Below the pieces are notes generated by a model that worked only from the letters and a program-made list of their open reading frames with translations, made no database searches and was not told the origin of the DNA. A stretch of 64,000 nt of DNA from assembly GCF_003625485.1 (NCBI RefSeq), contig NZ_RAIR01000008.1, forward strand, positions 62,001 through 126,000, given 5' to 3'. The position numbers were made by a program, and so were the translations under genes. The first letter of the stretch is position 1. Each line of letters begins with the position of its first letter. The stretch comes from Butyrivibrio sp. CB08. Lineage in GTDB: Bacteria; Bacillota; Clostridia; Lachnospirales; Lachnospiraceae. This document shows positions 1-9,575 of the stretch, piece after piece.

Positions 1-180
1 CGTTTTGGTGCATCTCTTAATGAGGTCATGTACGCCCTGCTTGCTGATACCATGCTCATCAGCTATCTCAGTAAGAGACATGTCGTTATATACAGCAGCT
101 TCATATATCTGTTTTTGATGTTCTGTTAAGAGTTCGCCATAGAAATCATACAGAAGGCCCTGCTCAACGATTTTCTCCAT
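1..180 (-). CDS. ylxM: YlxM-type SRP-associated DNA-binding protein, N-terminal part
   Basis: This is the first 60 codons of a gene that runs off the low-coordinate edge. The protein begins [18 protein letters not shown] and carries a sigma-like helix-turn-helix ([20 protein letters not shown] at residues 35-54), which is the pattern of the YlxM/UPF0122 family. In Firmicutes ylxM normally precedes ffh, the signal recognition particle GTPase, and that gene is expected just outside the window. The ATG at 178-180 has a GGTGAGGT ribosome binding site. The gene has its own strong promoter just upstream, separate from the AraC unit that precedes it. Family assignment is confident; the link to ffh is inference from known gene order. 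Confidence 0.88.
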   Translation of the reverse strand, partial: MEKIVEQGLLYDFYGELLTEHQKQIYEAAVYNDMSLTEIADEHGISKQGVHDLIKRCTKT

Positions 181-213
181 AATGAACCTCACCCATATTT
201 ATGCACAATGAGT

Positions 214-242
214 ATAATAACCAAAAAGAAAATAAGTGTCAA
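214..242 (-). promoter_or_regulatory. sigma-A promoter of ylxM
   Basis: On the minus strand a consensus -35 TTGACA (237-242) is followed by a 17-base spacer and TATTAT (214-219). It lies about 35 bases ahead of the ylxM start. The -35 box is inside the right arm of the hairpin that ends the AraC gene, so terminator and promoter share bases. Confidence 0.75.
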
Positions 243-259
243 GTATTTTTTCTTGACAC
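223..259 (-). terminator. hairpin after the AraC gene
   Basis: The arms GTGTCAAG and CTTGACAC (252-259 and 236-243) can form an 8-bp stem directly after the AraC stop codon. They are followed on the minus strand by the T-rich run TTATTTTCTTTTT. The stem is AT-rich, so termination may be partial, and one arm doubles as the -35 box of ylxM. Confidence 0.55.
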
Positions 260-1126
260 CTAAAATCTTATCTCTGACGGTAATATTCCAAGCTGGTTCT
301 TAAATGCTCTGCTAAAGGATGAGTAATCCCTGAATCCGCATTCAAGACATGCTGTAGTTGCTGCCATTCCCTGGCTGATATAGTCTCTGGCAAGGAGAAT
401 TCTCTTTTCCGAGATATATCTGTGTATTGAATAGCCAGTCTCATTCTTAAATAGCCTCATCATGTGGTACTTGCTCATATAGAAATGGTCCGCAAGACTG
501 TCTATGGACAGATTATAAGCAAGATTAGCATTTATATAGTCGATGATCTCAATGATCTTCCTGTTATATCTTGCTGAAGTATCAAAACAGTTCTTCTCAG
601 TCAGGCAGGCCTCATTGAACATCAGTAGAGCATTTATAAGGTCAAGTCTTGTTTTTAGCTCTCCCCTGTACTGACTGTCCTGTTCTTTTATATCAGTCTC
701 AAGCTTCTTAAATGCATCATAGATCCTGGAACTGATGCTTGCCTGGAATCTTACCACGCTGCTCTTTTTAGCTGTTGCCTCCTTGAAACAGTCAAGAAGA
801 CCATATTGCATAAGAAATTCATCCTTAAGGTACAGTATCATCCTGTCATACTGGTTATCCCTGCTGTCATTGTTCCAGACAGGCTTATGGATACTAAGCC
901 TCTTTACAAGCACAAAATCGAAGGGCTTAAGTTCGTACTCCAGCCCTTCGATCATATATTTCGCATCCCCGGATAACACAAGGATCAGTTTATGAAAATC
1001 GTGATAGTGATAAGGAATATCCACGTTCTCACTGCTCTTTATGTGAAAGAAGTGAAAATCCTCGTTAAGATACCCCTTCTGCTCGTATGCTTCGTAGGAT
1101 AAAGAAGCGTTAAAGTGCTCGTCCAT
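260..1126 (-). CDS. AraC-family regulator with N-terminal cupin sensor
   Basis: This 288-residue transcriptional regulator has an AraC-type sugar-binding cupin in its first half (HYHDFHKLILVLSG near residues 40-53, then the PFDFVLVKRLSIHKP strand pair). The C-terminal ~100 residues hold two helix-turn-helix motifs (LSIDSLADHFYMSKYHMMRLF and the AraC signature around ECGFRDYSSFSRAFK). The ligand cannot be read from sequence. The ATG follows the stop of the lysozyme gene by one base (TAGAATG), so the two are translationally coupled and the regulator probably shares that transcript. It is an intruder in the SRP/chromosome segregation cluster, lying between ftsY and ylxM. Family is certain; targets are unknown. 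Confidence 0.9.
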   Translation of the reverse strand: MDEHFNASLSYEAYEQKGYLNEDFHFFHIKSSENVDIPYHYHDFHKLILVLSGDAKYMIEGLEYELKPFDFVLVKRLSIHKPVWNNDSRDNQYDRMILYLKDEFLMQYGLLDCFKEATAKKSSVVRFQASISSRIYDAFKKLETDIKEQDSQYRGELKTRLDLINALLMFNEACLTEKNCFDTSARYNRKIIEIIDYINANLAYNLSIDSLADHFYMSKYHMMRLFKNETGYSIHRYISEKRILLARDYISQGMAATTACLECGFRDYSSFSRAFKNQLGILPSEIRF

Positions 1127-1127
1127 T

Positions 1128-2213
1128 CTAGTAGTCCGTTATACAGATATTAAGGTCGACATCTCCATCAATTCCATCAACTCTTCCAGTTGATGTGTAC
1201 TGCCACATATTGAAATGATATGGATAATACAAAGGAAGGCCATAGTAAGCGATCCAGATATCATATTTATCAACATCTTCAGCATCCATAAGAAGCGTAA
1301 AGCTCTTAACATTGCCGTAGATCATTGGTGTATAACCAGCCTGTTTAACCGTCTTGCAGAAGGTCTCTACAACAAGCTCATAATCATCGGTTGAAAGATT
1401 GGCTGTTCTGGCTGAATCAGACTCAGCAGACTCAACATCAATAACAACAGGATACGTGATATCATAGGGCTCTATGAGGTCAAGGATCATCTGAACCTCT
1501 TCTTTAGCCTCTTCTTCGTTGACAGCCTGTGAATAGAAGTACACTCCTACATCGATGCCATTCTCAGTAGCTCCAAGAACGTTATCCTCAAAGCAGTCGT
1601 CAACAAGAAGCTTACCTTCTGTGGTTCCGCGAAGACCTGCTCTTACAATTGCAAAATCTACGCCTGCTTTGGCAACCTTCTCCCAGTCAATACTGCCCTG
1701 GAATCTTGACACATCGATGCCATTTTTAGCTTCTACAGTTGAGTCGTCGCCCACATATTCAAGAAATCCGTCATCTCCAACCTCGAAGTCTGCTTCCTCA
1801 AAGCCGTGATGCTCAATCTTATCTGATATTGGGAAGAAGTAATATCTTCCAGAACTTGCTACAACGATCTGATCTGGGAAAAGAGATCTGATAGCCGATG
1901 TAGCACCGTCCCCATTCTCAAGCTTTTCCTGTATCATGTTTCTGATGGAGTTTCTGGTATTTTCCTCAGTTTCGATCTTGACGGTCTCCACAAGCTCTTT
2001 TGCCTCAGCCTCTGTATAGTAGCCTTCAGCATTAAGCGCATCAAGTTCGCTCTGAACGGCATCTTCCTGTCTCTGCAAAGATGCATTCTTAATAAGAAGC
2101 ACGATGCTGAGGGAAAGACCCATCAAAGCAACAAGGCTCAAAAAGATGATTGAAATGATGTTGTGTGTATTTCTAACGCCTCGGCGCTCTCTTGTGTCTA
2201 AGGAATTATTCAT
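1128..2213 (-). CDS. membrane-anchored GH25 lysozyme-like muramidase
   Basis: An N-terminal transmembrane segment (IISIIFLSLVALMGLSLSIV) anchors the protein, and a short coiled segment follows. The C-terminal ~200 residues form a GH25 barrel, beginning GIDVSRFQGSIDWEKVAKAG and containing the catalytic pair region YPVVIDVES. GH25 enzymes cleave the beta-1,4 bond between N-acetylmuramic acid and N-acetylglucosamine in peptidoglycan; the anchor suggests remodelling of the cell's own wall. The start chosen is ATG at 2213. A GTG two codons earlier (2219) overlaps the stop of the YitT gene and is possible; neither has a strong ribosome binding site. It lies between the YitT and AraC genes in one run of minus-strand genes. 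Confidence 0.88.
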   Translation of the reverse strand: MNNSLDTRERRGVRNTHNIISIIFLSLVALMGLSLSIVLLIKNASLQRQEDAVQSELDALNAEGYYTEAEAKELVETVKIETEENTRNSIRNMIQEKLENGDGATSAIRSLFPDQIVVASSGRYYFFPISDKIEHHGFEEADFEVGDDGFLEYVGDDSTVEAKNGIDVSRFQGSIDWEKVAKAGVDFAIVRAGLRGTTEGKLLVDDCFEDNVLGATENGIDVGVYFYSQAVNEEEAKEEVQMILDLIEPYDITYPVVIDVESAESDSARTANLSTDDYELVVETFCKTVKQAGYTPMIYGNVKSFTLLMDAEDVDKYDIWIAYYGLPLYYPYHFNMWQYTSTGRVDGIDGDVDLNICITDY

Positions 2214-2215
2214 GC

Positions 2216-3094
2216 TCACATTCTCTCGTCAAAATAACTCTTATAGCCTTCACCAAAAATCTCGCTTGCACTTGAAACTATCATAAATGCGTTAGGATCC
2301 TCTTCTCTTACAATATCCTCTGCAAGGGGAGACAATCTCTTTTTAATGGCACACATGATTACTTTCTTTTCTTCTCCGCTGTATGCGCCCTTACCAAATA
2401 CGTGGGTTACACCAATATCCAGCTCAGTGAGAAGTCTTGCTGTAATGATCTCAGGTCTGTCTGAAATGATATAGATAAGCTTGGCTCCGTCTCTACCGTA
2501 GAGAACAAAGTCCACAACAAAGCTTACTACCATAACAGAAAGGAAAGAATACATTGCTGCAGCCAGGTCGTTAAAGACGATAGCTGCAATGATAAGTACG
2601 ATCATATCAGTCATGATGTATAAAACACCTGTCTTGATATGCGGATACCTTAGTCTTAACAGTTTAATTATAACATCAGTACCACCGCTTGTTGCGTGAC
2701 ATTTGAAAATAAGTCCGATAGCAACAGCAGTCATGGCTGAACCAAATGTAACAGCGAGGATCATGTCGTGGATCACGTACTGTCCAAAGAACTTGGTACA
2801 AAGATCCGTAAACACTGAGATCATCGATGTTGCATATATTGTAGATATGGTAAATCTGATTCCAAATTTCCAAATAGCCACCAGAAGGATCGGGATATTA
2901 AGGAGCAAAAACCACATACCTGTTCCAATCCCCACAAGCCTGTTTAAAACAATCGCAAGTCCGGTCATACCACCTGGCGCTAAGTTATTTGGATCAATAA
3001 GTAAACTTGTTCCTACGCCGTAGAGCATGGATGCAAAAGTTATAATCAGATACTCACGTATCCTCTTTCTGCCTATTAATTTTTTGGAATTCAT
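2216..3094 (-). CDS. YitT family membrane protein (DUF161/DUF2179)
   Basis: This 292-residue protein has five or six hydrophobic segments in residues 15-195, including the family motif LIDPNNLAPGGMTGLAIVLN and the segment KCHATSGGTDVIIKLLRLRY. A soluble C-terminal DUF2179 domain of about 80 residues follows (VTHVFGKGAYSGEEKKVIMC). The family is widespread in Firmicutes and has no firmly established function; transport is often proposed. Its ATG shares one base with the TAA of the threonine ammonia-lyase gene (TAATG), so the pair is translationally coupled. Confidence 0.9.
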   Translation of the reverse strand: MNSKKLIGRKRIREYLIITFASMLYGVGTSLLIDPNNLAPGGMTGLAIVLNRLVGIGTGMWFLLLNIPILLVAIWKFGIRFTISTIYATSMISVFTDLCTKFFGQYVIHDMILAVTFGSAMTAVAIGLIFKCHATSGGTDVIIKLLRLRYPHIKTGVLYIMTDMIVLIIAAIVFNDLAAAMYSFLSVMVVSFVVDFVLYGRDGAKLIYIISDRPEIITARLLTELDIGVTHVFGKGAYSGEEKKVIMCAIKKRLSPLAEDIVREEDPNAFMIVSSASEIFGEGYKSYFDERM

Positions 3095-4317
3095 TAAATA
3101 TTAGTCCTTACAATTCTTGGTTTATATCCGTTCTCATTAAGAGCGCTCATGATCTGCTCTTTGTGCTCAGTTCCAAAGGCCTCAAGTGTGATACGAAGCT
3201 CAACTGCAGCGCTTCTGTTGATAGAAACAAACTGGTTGTGCTCGAGCTTGATAACGTTGCCCTTTACATCTGCTATTATACCAGATACTCTTGAAAGCTC
3301 ACCTGGCTTATCAGGTAAAAGAACTGAAACTGTGAATATACGGTCTCTCATTATAAGACCCTGCTGAACCACGGAGCTCATGGTGATAATATCCATGTTA
3401 CCGCCGGAAAGAACGCAGGCGATCTTTTTATCTTTTACGTTAAGCTGTTTAAGAGCAGCTACAGATAAAAGACCTGAGTTTTCAACTACCATCTTGTGGT
3501 TCTCGACCATATCAAGGAATGATACTACAAGGTCCTCATCAGGAACTGTGATGATATCGTCGAGGTTTTTCTGAATATATGGGAAGATGTGCTCACCAGG
3601 AGTCTTAACAGCTGTACCATCAGCGATGGTGTTTACTGTATTTAATGTAACTACATGACCAGCCTTAAAGGACTCCTGCATGCAGTTTGCTCCTGCTGGC
3701 TCAACGCCAATTACTTTGATCTTGGGATTAAGGAGCTTGGCCAGTGTTGATACACCTGTAGCTAGTCCGCCACCACCAATTGGTACAAGAATGATGTCCA
3801 CTGTAGGAAGCTCTTTGATGATCTCCATTGCTATTGTGCCCTGACCTGTTGCCACGTCAAGATCATCGAAAGGATGTACCAGAGTATAGCCATTTTCCTT
3901 GGCAAGCTCTAAAGCCTTTTCATAGGCCTCATCATATACGTTACCATGAAGAACAACTTCAGCTCCAAGGGCCTTGGTCCTGTTTACCTTGATAAGAGGT
4001 GTTGAAGTAGGCATGCAGATCGTTGCCTTAACACCATACTGCTTGGCAGCGTAAGCAACGCCCTGGGCATGGTTACCAGCTGATGCTGTGATAAGTCCCT
4101 TCTTTCTCTCCTCGTCAGACATTGTGGTGATCTTGTAGTATGCACCACGAACCTTGTATGCTCCGGTTCTCTGAAGATTCTCAGGCTTAAGATAAACCTT
4201 ATTACCTGTAGCACCACTCCAGTAATCACTGTAAATGAGCTTGGTATCAAGGGTTACCTTCTTAACGTCTTCGTAAGCTTCTTCAAATTTAGCAAGTGTC
4301 ATCTTTTCCTGTTCCAT
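3094..4317 (-). CDS. ilvA: threonine ammonia-lyase with C-terminal ACT domain
   Basis: This PLP enzyme deaminates threonine to 2-oxobutyrate, the first step towards isoleucine. The PLP lysine is in LQRTGAYKVRGAYYK (K55), and the phosphate-binding loop is PIGGGGLATG. At 407 residues it is the medium form: a catalytic core of about 325 residues plus one ACT-like domain (FTVSVLLPDKPGELSRVSGI onwards), the architecture also called TdcB/IlvA type. Whether it is biosynthetic or catabolic cannot be decided from length alone; the many ilv and leu genes nearby favour biosynthesis. It follows ftsY without a gap and overlaps yitT by one base, so it belongs to the smc-ftsY transcript. Confidence 0.9.
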   Translation of the reverse strand: MEQEKMTLAKFEEAYEDVKKVTLDTKLIYSDYWSGATGNKVYLKPENLQRTGAYKVRGAYYKITTMSDEERKKGLITASAGNHAQGVAYAAKQYGVKATICMPTSTPLIKVNRTKALGAEVVLHGNVYDEAYEKALELAKENGYTLVHPFDDLDVATGQGTIAMEIIKELPTVDIILVPIGGGGLATGVSTLAKLLNPKIKVIGVEPAGANCMQESFKAGHVVTLNTVNTIADGTAVKTPGEHIFPYIQKNLDDIITVPDEDLVVSFLDMVENHKMVVENSGLLSVAALKQLNVKDKKIACVLSGGNMDIITMSSVVQQGLIMRDRIFTVSVLLPDKPGELSRVSGIIADVKGNVIKLEHNQFVSINRSAAVELRITLEAFGTEHKEQIMSALNENGYKPRIVRTNI

Positions 4318-5280
4318 TTACTTTTCTCCCTGATCATCTGCAGATTCTTCTGTATTTTCTTTATTTACCTGAAATAATGCATTTACAAAGTCGTCAGAAT
4401 TAAACCTTTCAAGGTCGTCAATTCCTTCCCCAACTCCAATATATTTAACCGGAATATTAAGCTCAGATACAATTGCTACTGCAATTCCTCCCTTGGAGGT
4501 TCCATCAAGCTTGGTTAAGATGATTCCAGTAAGATCCGCAGCCTCGCCAAATTCTCTTGCCTGCATGATGGCATTCTGACCTGTAGTTCCGTCAAGTACA
4601 ATAAGATTTTCCCTGTAGATTCCAGGAAGCTCTTTATCGATGATCCTGTTCATCTTGGCAAGCTCTTCCATGAGGTTTTTCTTATTGTGAAGTCTTCCGG
4701 CTGTATCAACTATCAGAATATCGCAGTCCCTTGCCTTGAAGGCTGAAGCAGCATCATAGATAACGCTTGCAGGGTCTCCGCCTTCTCTGCCTGTAATAAT
4801 TGGGCAGTCAGCTCTCTTAGCCCATTCCTCAAGCTGCTCTGTAGCTGCAGCTCTGTAGGTATCTGCTGCTGCGATGATGACTTTTTTGCCTTTGTTTTTA
4901 AAGTTAGCTGCAAGCTTTCCAACAGATGTGGTCTTACCTACGCCATTTACGCCTATAATAAAGACTACTGTCTTTTTCTCCTCAAAGTCATAGGCGTTCT
5001 CCCCTGTCTCCATCTGCTTCCTGATGGTTTCAACAAGAAGGTTTCTGCACTGGGATGGAGCAACGAGGCTCTGTTTTTTAACCTCAGCCCTAAGGTCGTC
5101 CATAATCCTGCTGGTGGCATTAACTCCTATGTCACCCATGATCAGAACTTCCTCAAGTTCCTCATAGAAATCCTCGTCAATTATGGCACTCTCGTAGATG
5201 ACATTATCGAGGTTCCATAAAAGAGTATCTCTGGTTTTAGCAAGTCCATTCTGAAGTTTCTTAAAAAAGTTCATTGCCAT
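4318..5280 (-). CDS. ftsY: signal recognition particle receptor FtsY
   Basis: FtsY docks SRP-ribosome complexes at the membrane. This 320-residue version consists almost only of the NG domain: an N-domain helical bundle, then the GTPase motifs GVNGVGKTTSVGKLA, DTYRAAATEQL, DTAGR and TKLDGTSKGG. The acidic A domain of enterobacterial FtsY is absent, which is normal for Firmicutes. The start ATG overlaps the last base of the smc stop (TAATG) and is preceded by AAGGAG eleven bases upstream. smc-ftsY linkage is conserved in Clostridia. Confidence 0.97.
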   Translation of the reverse strand: MAMNFFKKLQNGLAKTRDTLLWNLDNVIYESAIIDEDFYEELEEVLIMGDIGVNATSRIMDDLRAEVKKQSLVAPSQCRNLLVETIRKQMETGENAYDFEEKKTVVFIIGVNGVGKTTSVGKLAANFKNKGKKVIIAAADTYRAAATEQLEEWAKRADCPIITGREGGDPASVIYDAASAFKARDCDILIVDTAGRLHNKKNLMEELAKMNRIIDKELPGIYRENLIVLDGTTGQNAIMQAREFGEAADLTGIILTKLDGTSKGGIAVAIVSELNIPVKYIGVGEGIDDLERFNSDDFVNALFQVNKENTEESADDQGEK

Positions 5281-8200
5281 TAGTTGGTGAGCTCCTTATC
5301 AATAAGGTTGACACTTACAAGAGTAGATACTCCCTTCTCCTGCATTGTAATACCGTAAAGTCTGTCTGCACTTTCCATTGTACCTCTACGATGTGTAATA
5401 ACTATGAACTGAGTGTTCTTAAGTTTGTGTAGGTACTTGGCAAACCTTACAACGTTGTTTTCATCAAGGGCAGCCTCGATCTCATCAAGCAGACAGAATG
5501 GAGATGGCTTAAGGTTCTGGATAGCGAACAAAAGAGCTATCGCAGTGAGAGCCTTTTCACCACCGGACATCTGCATCATGTTAACGAGCTTCTTTCCTGG
5601 TGGCTGAGCATTTATCTTGATACCTGCCTCAAGGACATCCTCATCCTCTGATAGTTCAAGTGTACCCTTACCACCGCCAAACATCTCTTTAAATACCTTG
5701 TCGAACTCCACGTTAATCCTTGCAAACTGCTCAACGAACTGCTTACGCATGGATTCATCAAGGTCCTTGATTATCTCTTTGAGCTGCTGCTCAGCAGTAA
5801 TGAGGTCATCATGCTGAGTCTTCATGAATGTATATCTCTCCATGAGGTTCTTGTAGTCCTCAATGGCGTTGACGTTTACATCACCAAGCTTCTTAATTGA
5901 ATCCTTAAGGGAGCTTGTCTCTTTCTTCATGGCAGGGATATCAGTCATTTCTTCATCCCTCATGCCAGCCGCATCCGTCAAAGTGATCTCATATTCATTC
6001 CACATGTAGTTGATCTGAGCTTCAATAGCTTCCTGACATCTCTCTTTTCTTCCAGAAAGTCTAATTACTTCTTTATCCAGATCAGACATGTGCTTATTAA
6101 GCTCTTCTGTCTTATTAAAGAACTCCTTCTGTGAAACAGTAAGTTCGTTCTTCTTTTCTTTCTTTTCATCCAGCTGCTTGGAAGCCTCAGAGTGAACATC
6201 TGCGGAAGCCTCGATTGTAAGCCTTATCTCCTCGATATCCTTCTTGCTCTGAGCCAGAGTCTCTTCGTTTTTCTTAAGAGTCTCCTGGATCTCTAAAAGA
6301 GCTGCCTCTTCAGTTTCAATCTCGCTGTCAACACGGTCAATGTTGGCCTGGGCAAATTCCTGCTTCTGGGCAATCTTCTCATACTGGATATCCCACTTGG
6401 CAACATTCTCGTTTTCACGCTCCTCAACAGTATGGAGTTCCTCGAGCTGTCCCTGGAATTTGGTCACCTTCTCAGAGCACTCTTTTTCGGTAGTTTCTGA
6501 TTCTGCAAGCTGAGAAAGAGCTTCTTCCTTCTCCAGATTGATCTCGGAAAGTCTCTTCTCGATCTCATCATTTTCAGTCTTGAGGTCAGAGTAATTGCCC
6601 TTCTGCTCCTTCTGACGGTTTTCCTCGTTCTCTACATTGATACGGGCTGTATTCTGAGCGATGAACTTATCCTGAAGTGAAGTCCTAAGCTCCTCAGCAA
6701 GAGACCTAAGTTCATTTCTCTTAGCCTTGGAGTCTTCAATCTCCTTCTGGATCTCCTCGGCCCTGTCTTTATACTTCTTGACGTTCTTTTCAAGGTCCTC
6801 CATCTCTCGTCTTCTACCAAGAAGATTGGAGTTGTTCTTGAACGCACCACCACTGATGGCACCACCTGGAACAAGAAGCTCACCCTCTAATGTGACCATA
6901 CGGACTGTATAGTTGTACTTGCGGGCGATCTTAACTGCATTATCTACGTTATCTACAGCAACGATCCTGCCAAGCATAGCCTTGGCAACACTCTTGTACT
7001 TGGGATCAGTGTTTACAAGTTCATCAGCCATGCCAAGAACTCCAGGCTCTTCCAAAGCTTCCTTGGCCTTAAGTTCCGGAGGATTGTCAAGGGATGTAAG
7101 TGGAAGGAATGTAGCTCTTCCTGCCTTGGTATCCTTAAGGTATTTGATCATCTTCTTGGCTGTCTCTTCGTTGTCAGTAACAATGTTCTGAATGTTACCG
7201 CCAAGAGCAACCTCAATGGCTGTTTCGTACTTGGGCTCAGTCTTGATGATATCGGCAACAACACCAATAATACCCTTGGTGTCATCCTTCCTCTCCATGA
7301 CCTTCTTAACTGATCCGCCGTAGCCTTCGTATCTCTCAGTAAGGTTAGCAAGAGCTTCAAGTCTTGACTTCTCCTGCTGGTAAAGCTCCTGAGTCTTACG
7401 AAGCTCTGTATCCTTAAGAGACATGTTTTCTCTGATGCTGACAATCTCAGCATCTGTCTCTTTTTGTTTCTTGTTCATTGTTGAGATCTCAGCTGTGATG
7501 CTGTCGAACTCATCGCGGAGCTTTTTAAGAGTCTCTTCCTGCTTGGACTCATCAGATCTGGCCCTTACGAGCTTACTTGTAAGCTCAGCCTTTCTGATGT
7601 TGACCTGCTCCTTCATGGTATCGAGGGATGAGAGCTTTGACTTGATGTTAGCCCTTGTCTCAAGAGTCTTGATGATAGTGCTCTTGCACTCCTCGATCTC
7701 ATTGTTGATATCTTCTATCTGGGAAAGAACCTTATCCAGCTCTTTTCTTGCTTCATTTCTGTCTGCTGAAAGAGCCTTAGCTTCCTTATCTATTTGCTCC
7801 TTCTCTTCAAGGTATTTGTCCTTTTCCTTGTTTCTGGCATCGAGCTTTTCCTGCTCGTCCTTTTCTCTTTTTCTGAAGTGAGCATCATTATCAGAGGCAG
7901 ATTTGATCTTCTCATTAAGGATTCCGATCTGTCCCTCTAATTTCTCTTTTGTAACAGAAGAATTGGTGATCTTGGTTCTGATCTCTTCAATCTCTTTGTC
8001 GATCTCTTCGATCAGCTTCTGGATGTTCTCATATTCTTCCTTGGTCTTGTCATACTGAACCTTGGCCTCTTCAAGAGCTTCTGAAGCGATATCAAAGTTC
8101 TTGCTGGCCTCTTCAAACTGTTCCTTCTGATGCTTGTTTTCAACAAGGAACATGTTTACATCAAGAGTCTTAAGTCTCTCTTTGTACTTGAGGTATTCCT

Positions 8201-8837
8201 TGGCAACCTCAGACTGTTTCTCCAAAGGTCCGATCTGTTTTTCAAGCTCAGACAAGATATCAGAAAGTCTTGTGAGGTTGAGCTTCTCCTCCTCAAGCTT
8301 TTTAAGAGCAGTTTCTTTTCTTGCCTTGAACTTAACGATACCAGCAGCCTCATCAAAGAGGTTTCGTCTGTCCTCAGGCTTACTTGAAAGGATCTGGTCA
8401 ATCTGGCCCTGTCCGATTATGGAATAGCCTTCCTTACCGATACCTGTATCCATAAACAGTTCATTGACGTCCTTAAGTCTGCAGGTTGAGCCGTTGATCA
8501 TGTACTCACTCTCTCCAGAACGGTAAAGGCGCCTACTTACAGTTACTTCATCATAATCAATCGCAAGGGAATGATCGGAATTGTCCAAAGTGATGGCAAC
8601 AAAAGCATAGCCCAGGGGCTTACGAAGCTCTGTTCCCGAAAAGATTACATCTGTCATGGCTCCGCCACGCAGCTGCTTAATACGCTGCTCACCAAGAACC
8701 CATCTCACGGCGTCAGCAACATTACTCTTACCTGAGCCGTTAGGTCCTACGATGCCAGTTATACCATTATGAAAATCAAACTTTATCTTATTGGCAAAAG
8801 ATTTAAAGCCATGGATCTCGATACTTTTTAAATACAT
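5280..8837 (-). CDS. smc: chromosome segregation ATPase SMC
   Basis: This 1185-residue protein has full SMC architecture. The Walker A motif GPNGSGKSNV is at about residues 32-41, followed by a long coiled coil (about 170-500). The hinge (about 510-670) contains YEGYGGSVKKVMERKD and PGGAISGGAFKNNSNLLGRR. A second coil is followed by the ABC signature MMQMSGGEKALTAIALLF and the Walker B region CLLDEIEAALDE. It acts with ScpA and ScpB (not in this window) to organise and segregate replicated chromosomes. The ATG shares a base with the rnc stop (TAATG). Confidence 0.98.
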   Translation of the reverse strand: MYLKSIEIHGFKSFANKIKFDFHNGITGIVGPNGSGKSNVADAVRWVLGEQRIKQLRGGAMTDVIFSGTELRKPLGYAFVAITLDNSDHSLAIDYDEVTVSRRLYRSGESEYMINGSTCRLKDVNELFMDTGIGKEGYSIIGQGQIDQILSSKPEDRRNLFDEAAGIVKFKARKETALKKLEEEKLNLTRLSDILSELEKQIGPLEKQSEVAKEYLKYKERLKTLDVNMFLVENKHQKEQFEEASKNFDIASEALEEAKVQYDKTKEEYENIQKLIEEIDKEIEEIRTKITNSSVTKEKLEGQIGILNEKIKSASDNDAHFRKREKDEQEKLDARNKEKDKYLEEKEQIDKEAKALSADRNEARKELDKVLSQIEDINNEIEECKSTIIKTLETRANIKSKLSSLDTMKEQVNIRKAELTSKLVRARSDESKQEETLKKLRDEFDSITAEISTMNKKQKETDAEIVSIRENMSLKDTELRKTQELYQQEKSRLEALANLTERYEGYGGSVKKVMERKDDTKGIIGVVADIIKTEPKYETAIEVALGGNIQNIVTDNEETAKKMIKYLKDTKAGRATFLPLTSLDNPPELKAKEALEEPGVLGMADELVNTDPKYKSVAKAMLGRIVAVDNVDNAVKIARKYNYTVRMVTLEGELLVPGGAISGGAFKNNSNLLGRRREMEDLEKNVKKYKDRAEEIQKEIEDSKAKRNELRSLAEELRTSLQDKFIAQNTARINVENEENRQKEQKGNYSDLKTENDEIEKRLSEINLEKEEALSQLAESETTEKECSEKVTKFQGQLEELHTVEERENENVAKWDIQYEKIAQKQEFAQANIDRVDSEIETEEAALLEIQETLKKNEETLAQSKKDIEEIRLTIEASADVHSEASKQLDEKKEKKNELTVSQKEFFNKTEELNKHMSDLDKEVIRLSGRKERCQEAIEAQINYMWNEYEITLTDAAGMRDEEMTDIPAMKKETSSLKDSIKKLGDVNVNAIEDYKNLMERYTFMKTQHDDLITAEQQLKEIIKDLDESMRKQFVEQFARINVEFDKVFKEMFGGGKGTLELSEDEDVLEAGIKINAQPPGKKLVNMMQMSGGEKALTAIALLFAIQNLKPSPFCLLDEIEAALDENNVVRFAKYLHKLKNTQFIVITHRRGTMESADRLYGITMQEKGVSTLVSVNLIDKELTN

Positions 8838-9532
8838 TACTGCTTATTTTTTAATACAAGAATGGCCTTGTAAGCTGCCTGTTGTTCAGCGGCCTTTTTG
8901 GTCTTTCCTGTCCCCTCTCCCAAATTATCATCTCCAACGAAAACGCGAACCTCAAATATTTTATCATGTTCAGGTCCACTTTCGCCAGTTATTTCATACC
9001 TTACTTCGCCAAGATTCTCTCCCTGAGCTATCTCCTGTAAAATAGACTTACTGTCCACAAACATCTGGACCGCCTCTATATTTGAAAGGATATAAGCGTC
9101 AATAAACCTCTTGGACTCCTCAATACCGCCGTCCAAAAACAGCGCACCAATTACAGCCTCCATAACGTCGGCTATTATTGATTCCTTATTCCTGCCTCCA
9201 GTTGACTCCTCTCCCTTGCCAAGCTGGATGTAGTCCTTAATGCCAAGGGCAGCTGCGTCATAAGCAAGAGCACCCTCGCATACTAAAGAAGCTCTCATTT
9301 TGGACATCTCTCCCTCTTTCTTGTCAGGGAAAGACCTGAAGAGGTAAGCGCTTGAGATCATCTCTAAAATGGCGTCCCCCAAGAACTCCAGTCTCTCATA
9401 ATCAGGCTTTTTATTGATCTTTTGTTCGTTGACAAAAGAGCTGTGGGTAAACGCCTGTGTGATGAGAGCTTTATCTCTAAAGGTATATCCAATAAGCTTC
9501 TCAAATTTAGCAATATCTGTTTCTTTTAACAT
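8837..9532 (-). CDS. rnc: ribonuclease III
   Basis: This endonuclease cleaves double-stranded RNA, including rRNA precursors. The 231-residue protein has the catalytic signature ERLEFLGDAILEM and the second acidic cluster ADVMEAVIGALFLDGG, then a C-terminal double-stranded RNA-binding domain ending in KKAAEQQAAYKAI. The start at 9532 is chosen because GGAG lies seven bases ahead of that ATG. A longer in-frame reading to 9577 would run through the hairpin that ends acpP and is not supported. The gene leads into smc and ftsY. Confidence 0.96.
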   Translation of the reverse strand: MLKETDIAKFEKLIGYTFRDKALITQAFTHSSFVNEQKINKKPDYERLEFLGDAILEMISSAYLFRSFPDKKEGEMSKMRASLVCEGALAYDAAALGIKDYIQLGKGEESTGGRNKESIIADVMEAVIGALFLDGGIEESKRFIDAYILSNIEAVQMFVDSKSILQEIAQGENLGEVRYEITGESGPEHDKIFEVRVFVGDDNLGEGTGKTKKAAEQQAAYKAILVLKNKQ

Positions 9533-9540
9533 AAAAACTC

Positions 9541-9575
9541 CAAAAATAAAATTAGAGGCAGCTTCACGCTGCCTC
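9541..9575 (-). terminator. intrinsic terminator after acpP
   Basis: The arms GAGGCAGC and GCTGCCTC (minus strand, 9555-9575) form an 8-bp GC-rich stem with a 5-base loop. The run TAATTTTATTTTT follows. It separates acpP from rnc; the T tract is interrupted, so some read-through into rnc is likely because no clear rnc promoter is visible. Confidence 0.75.
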
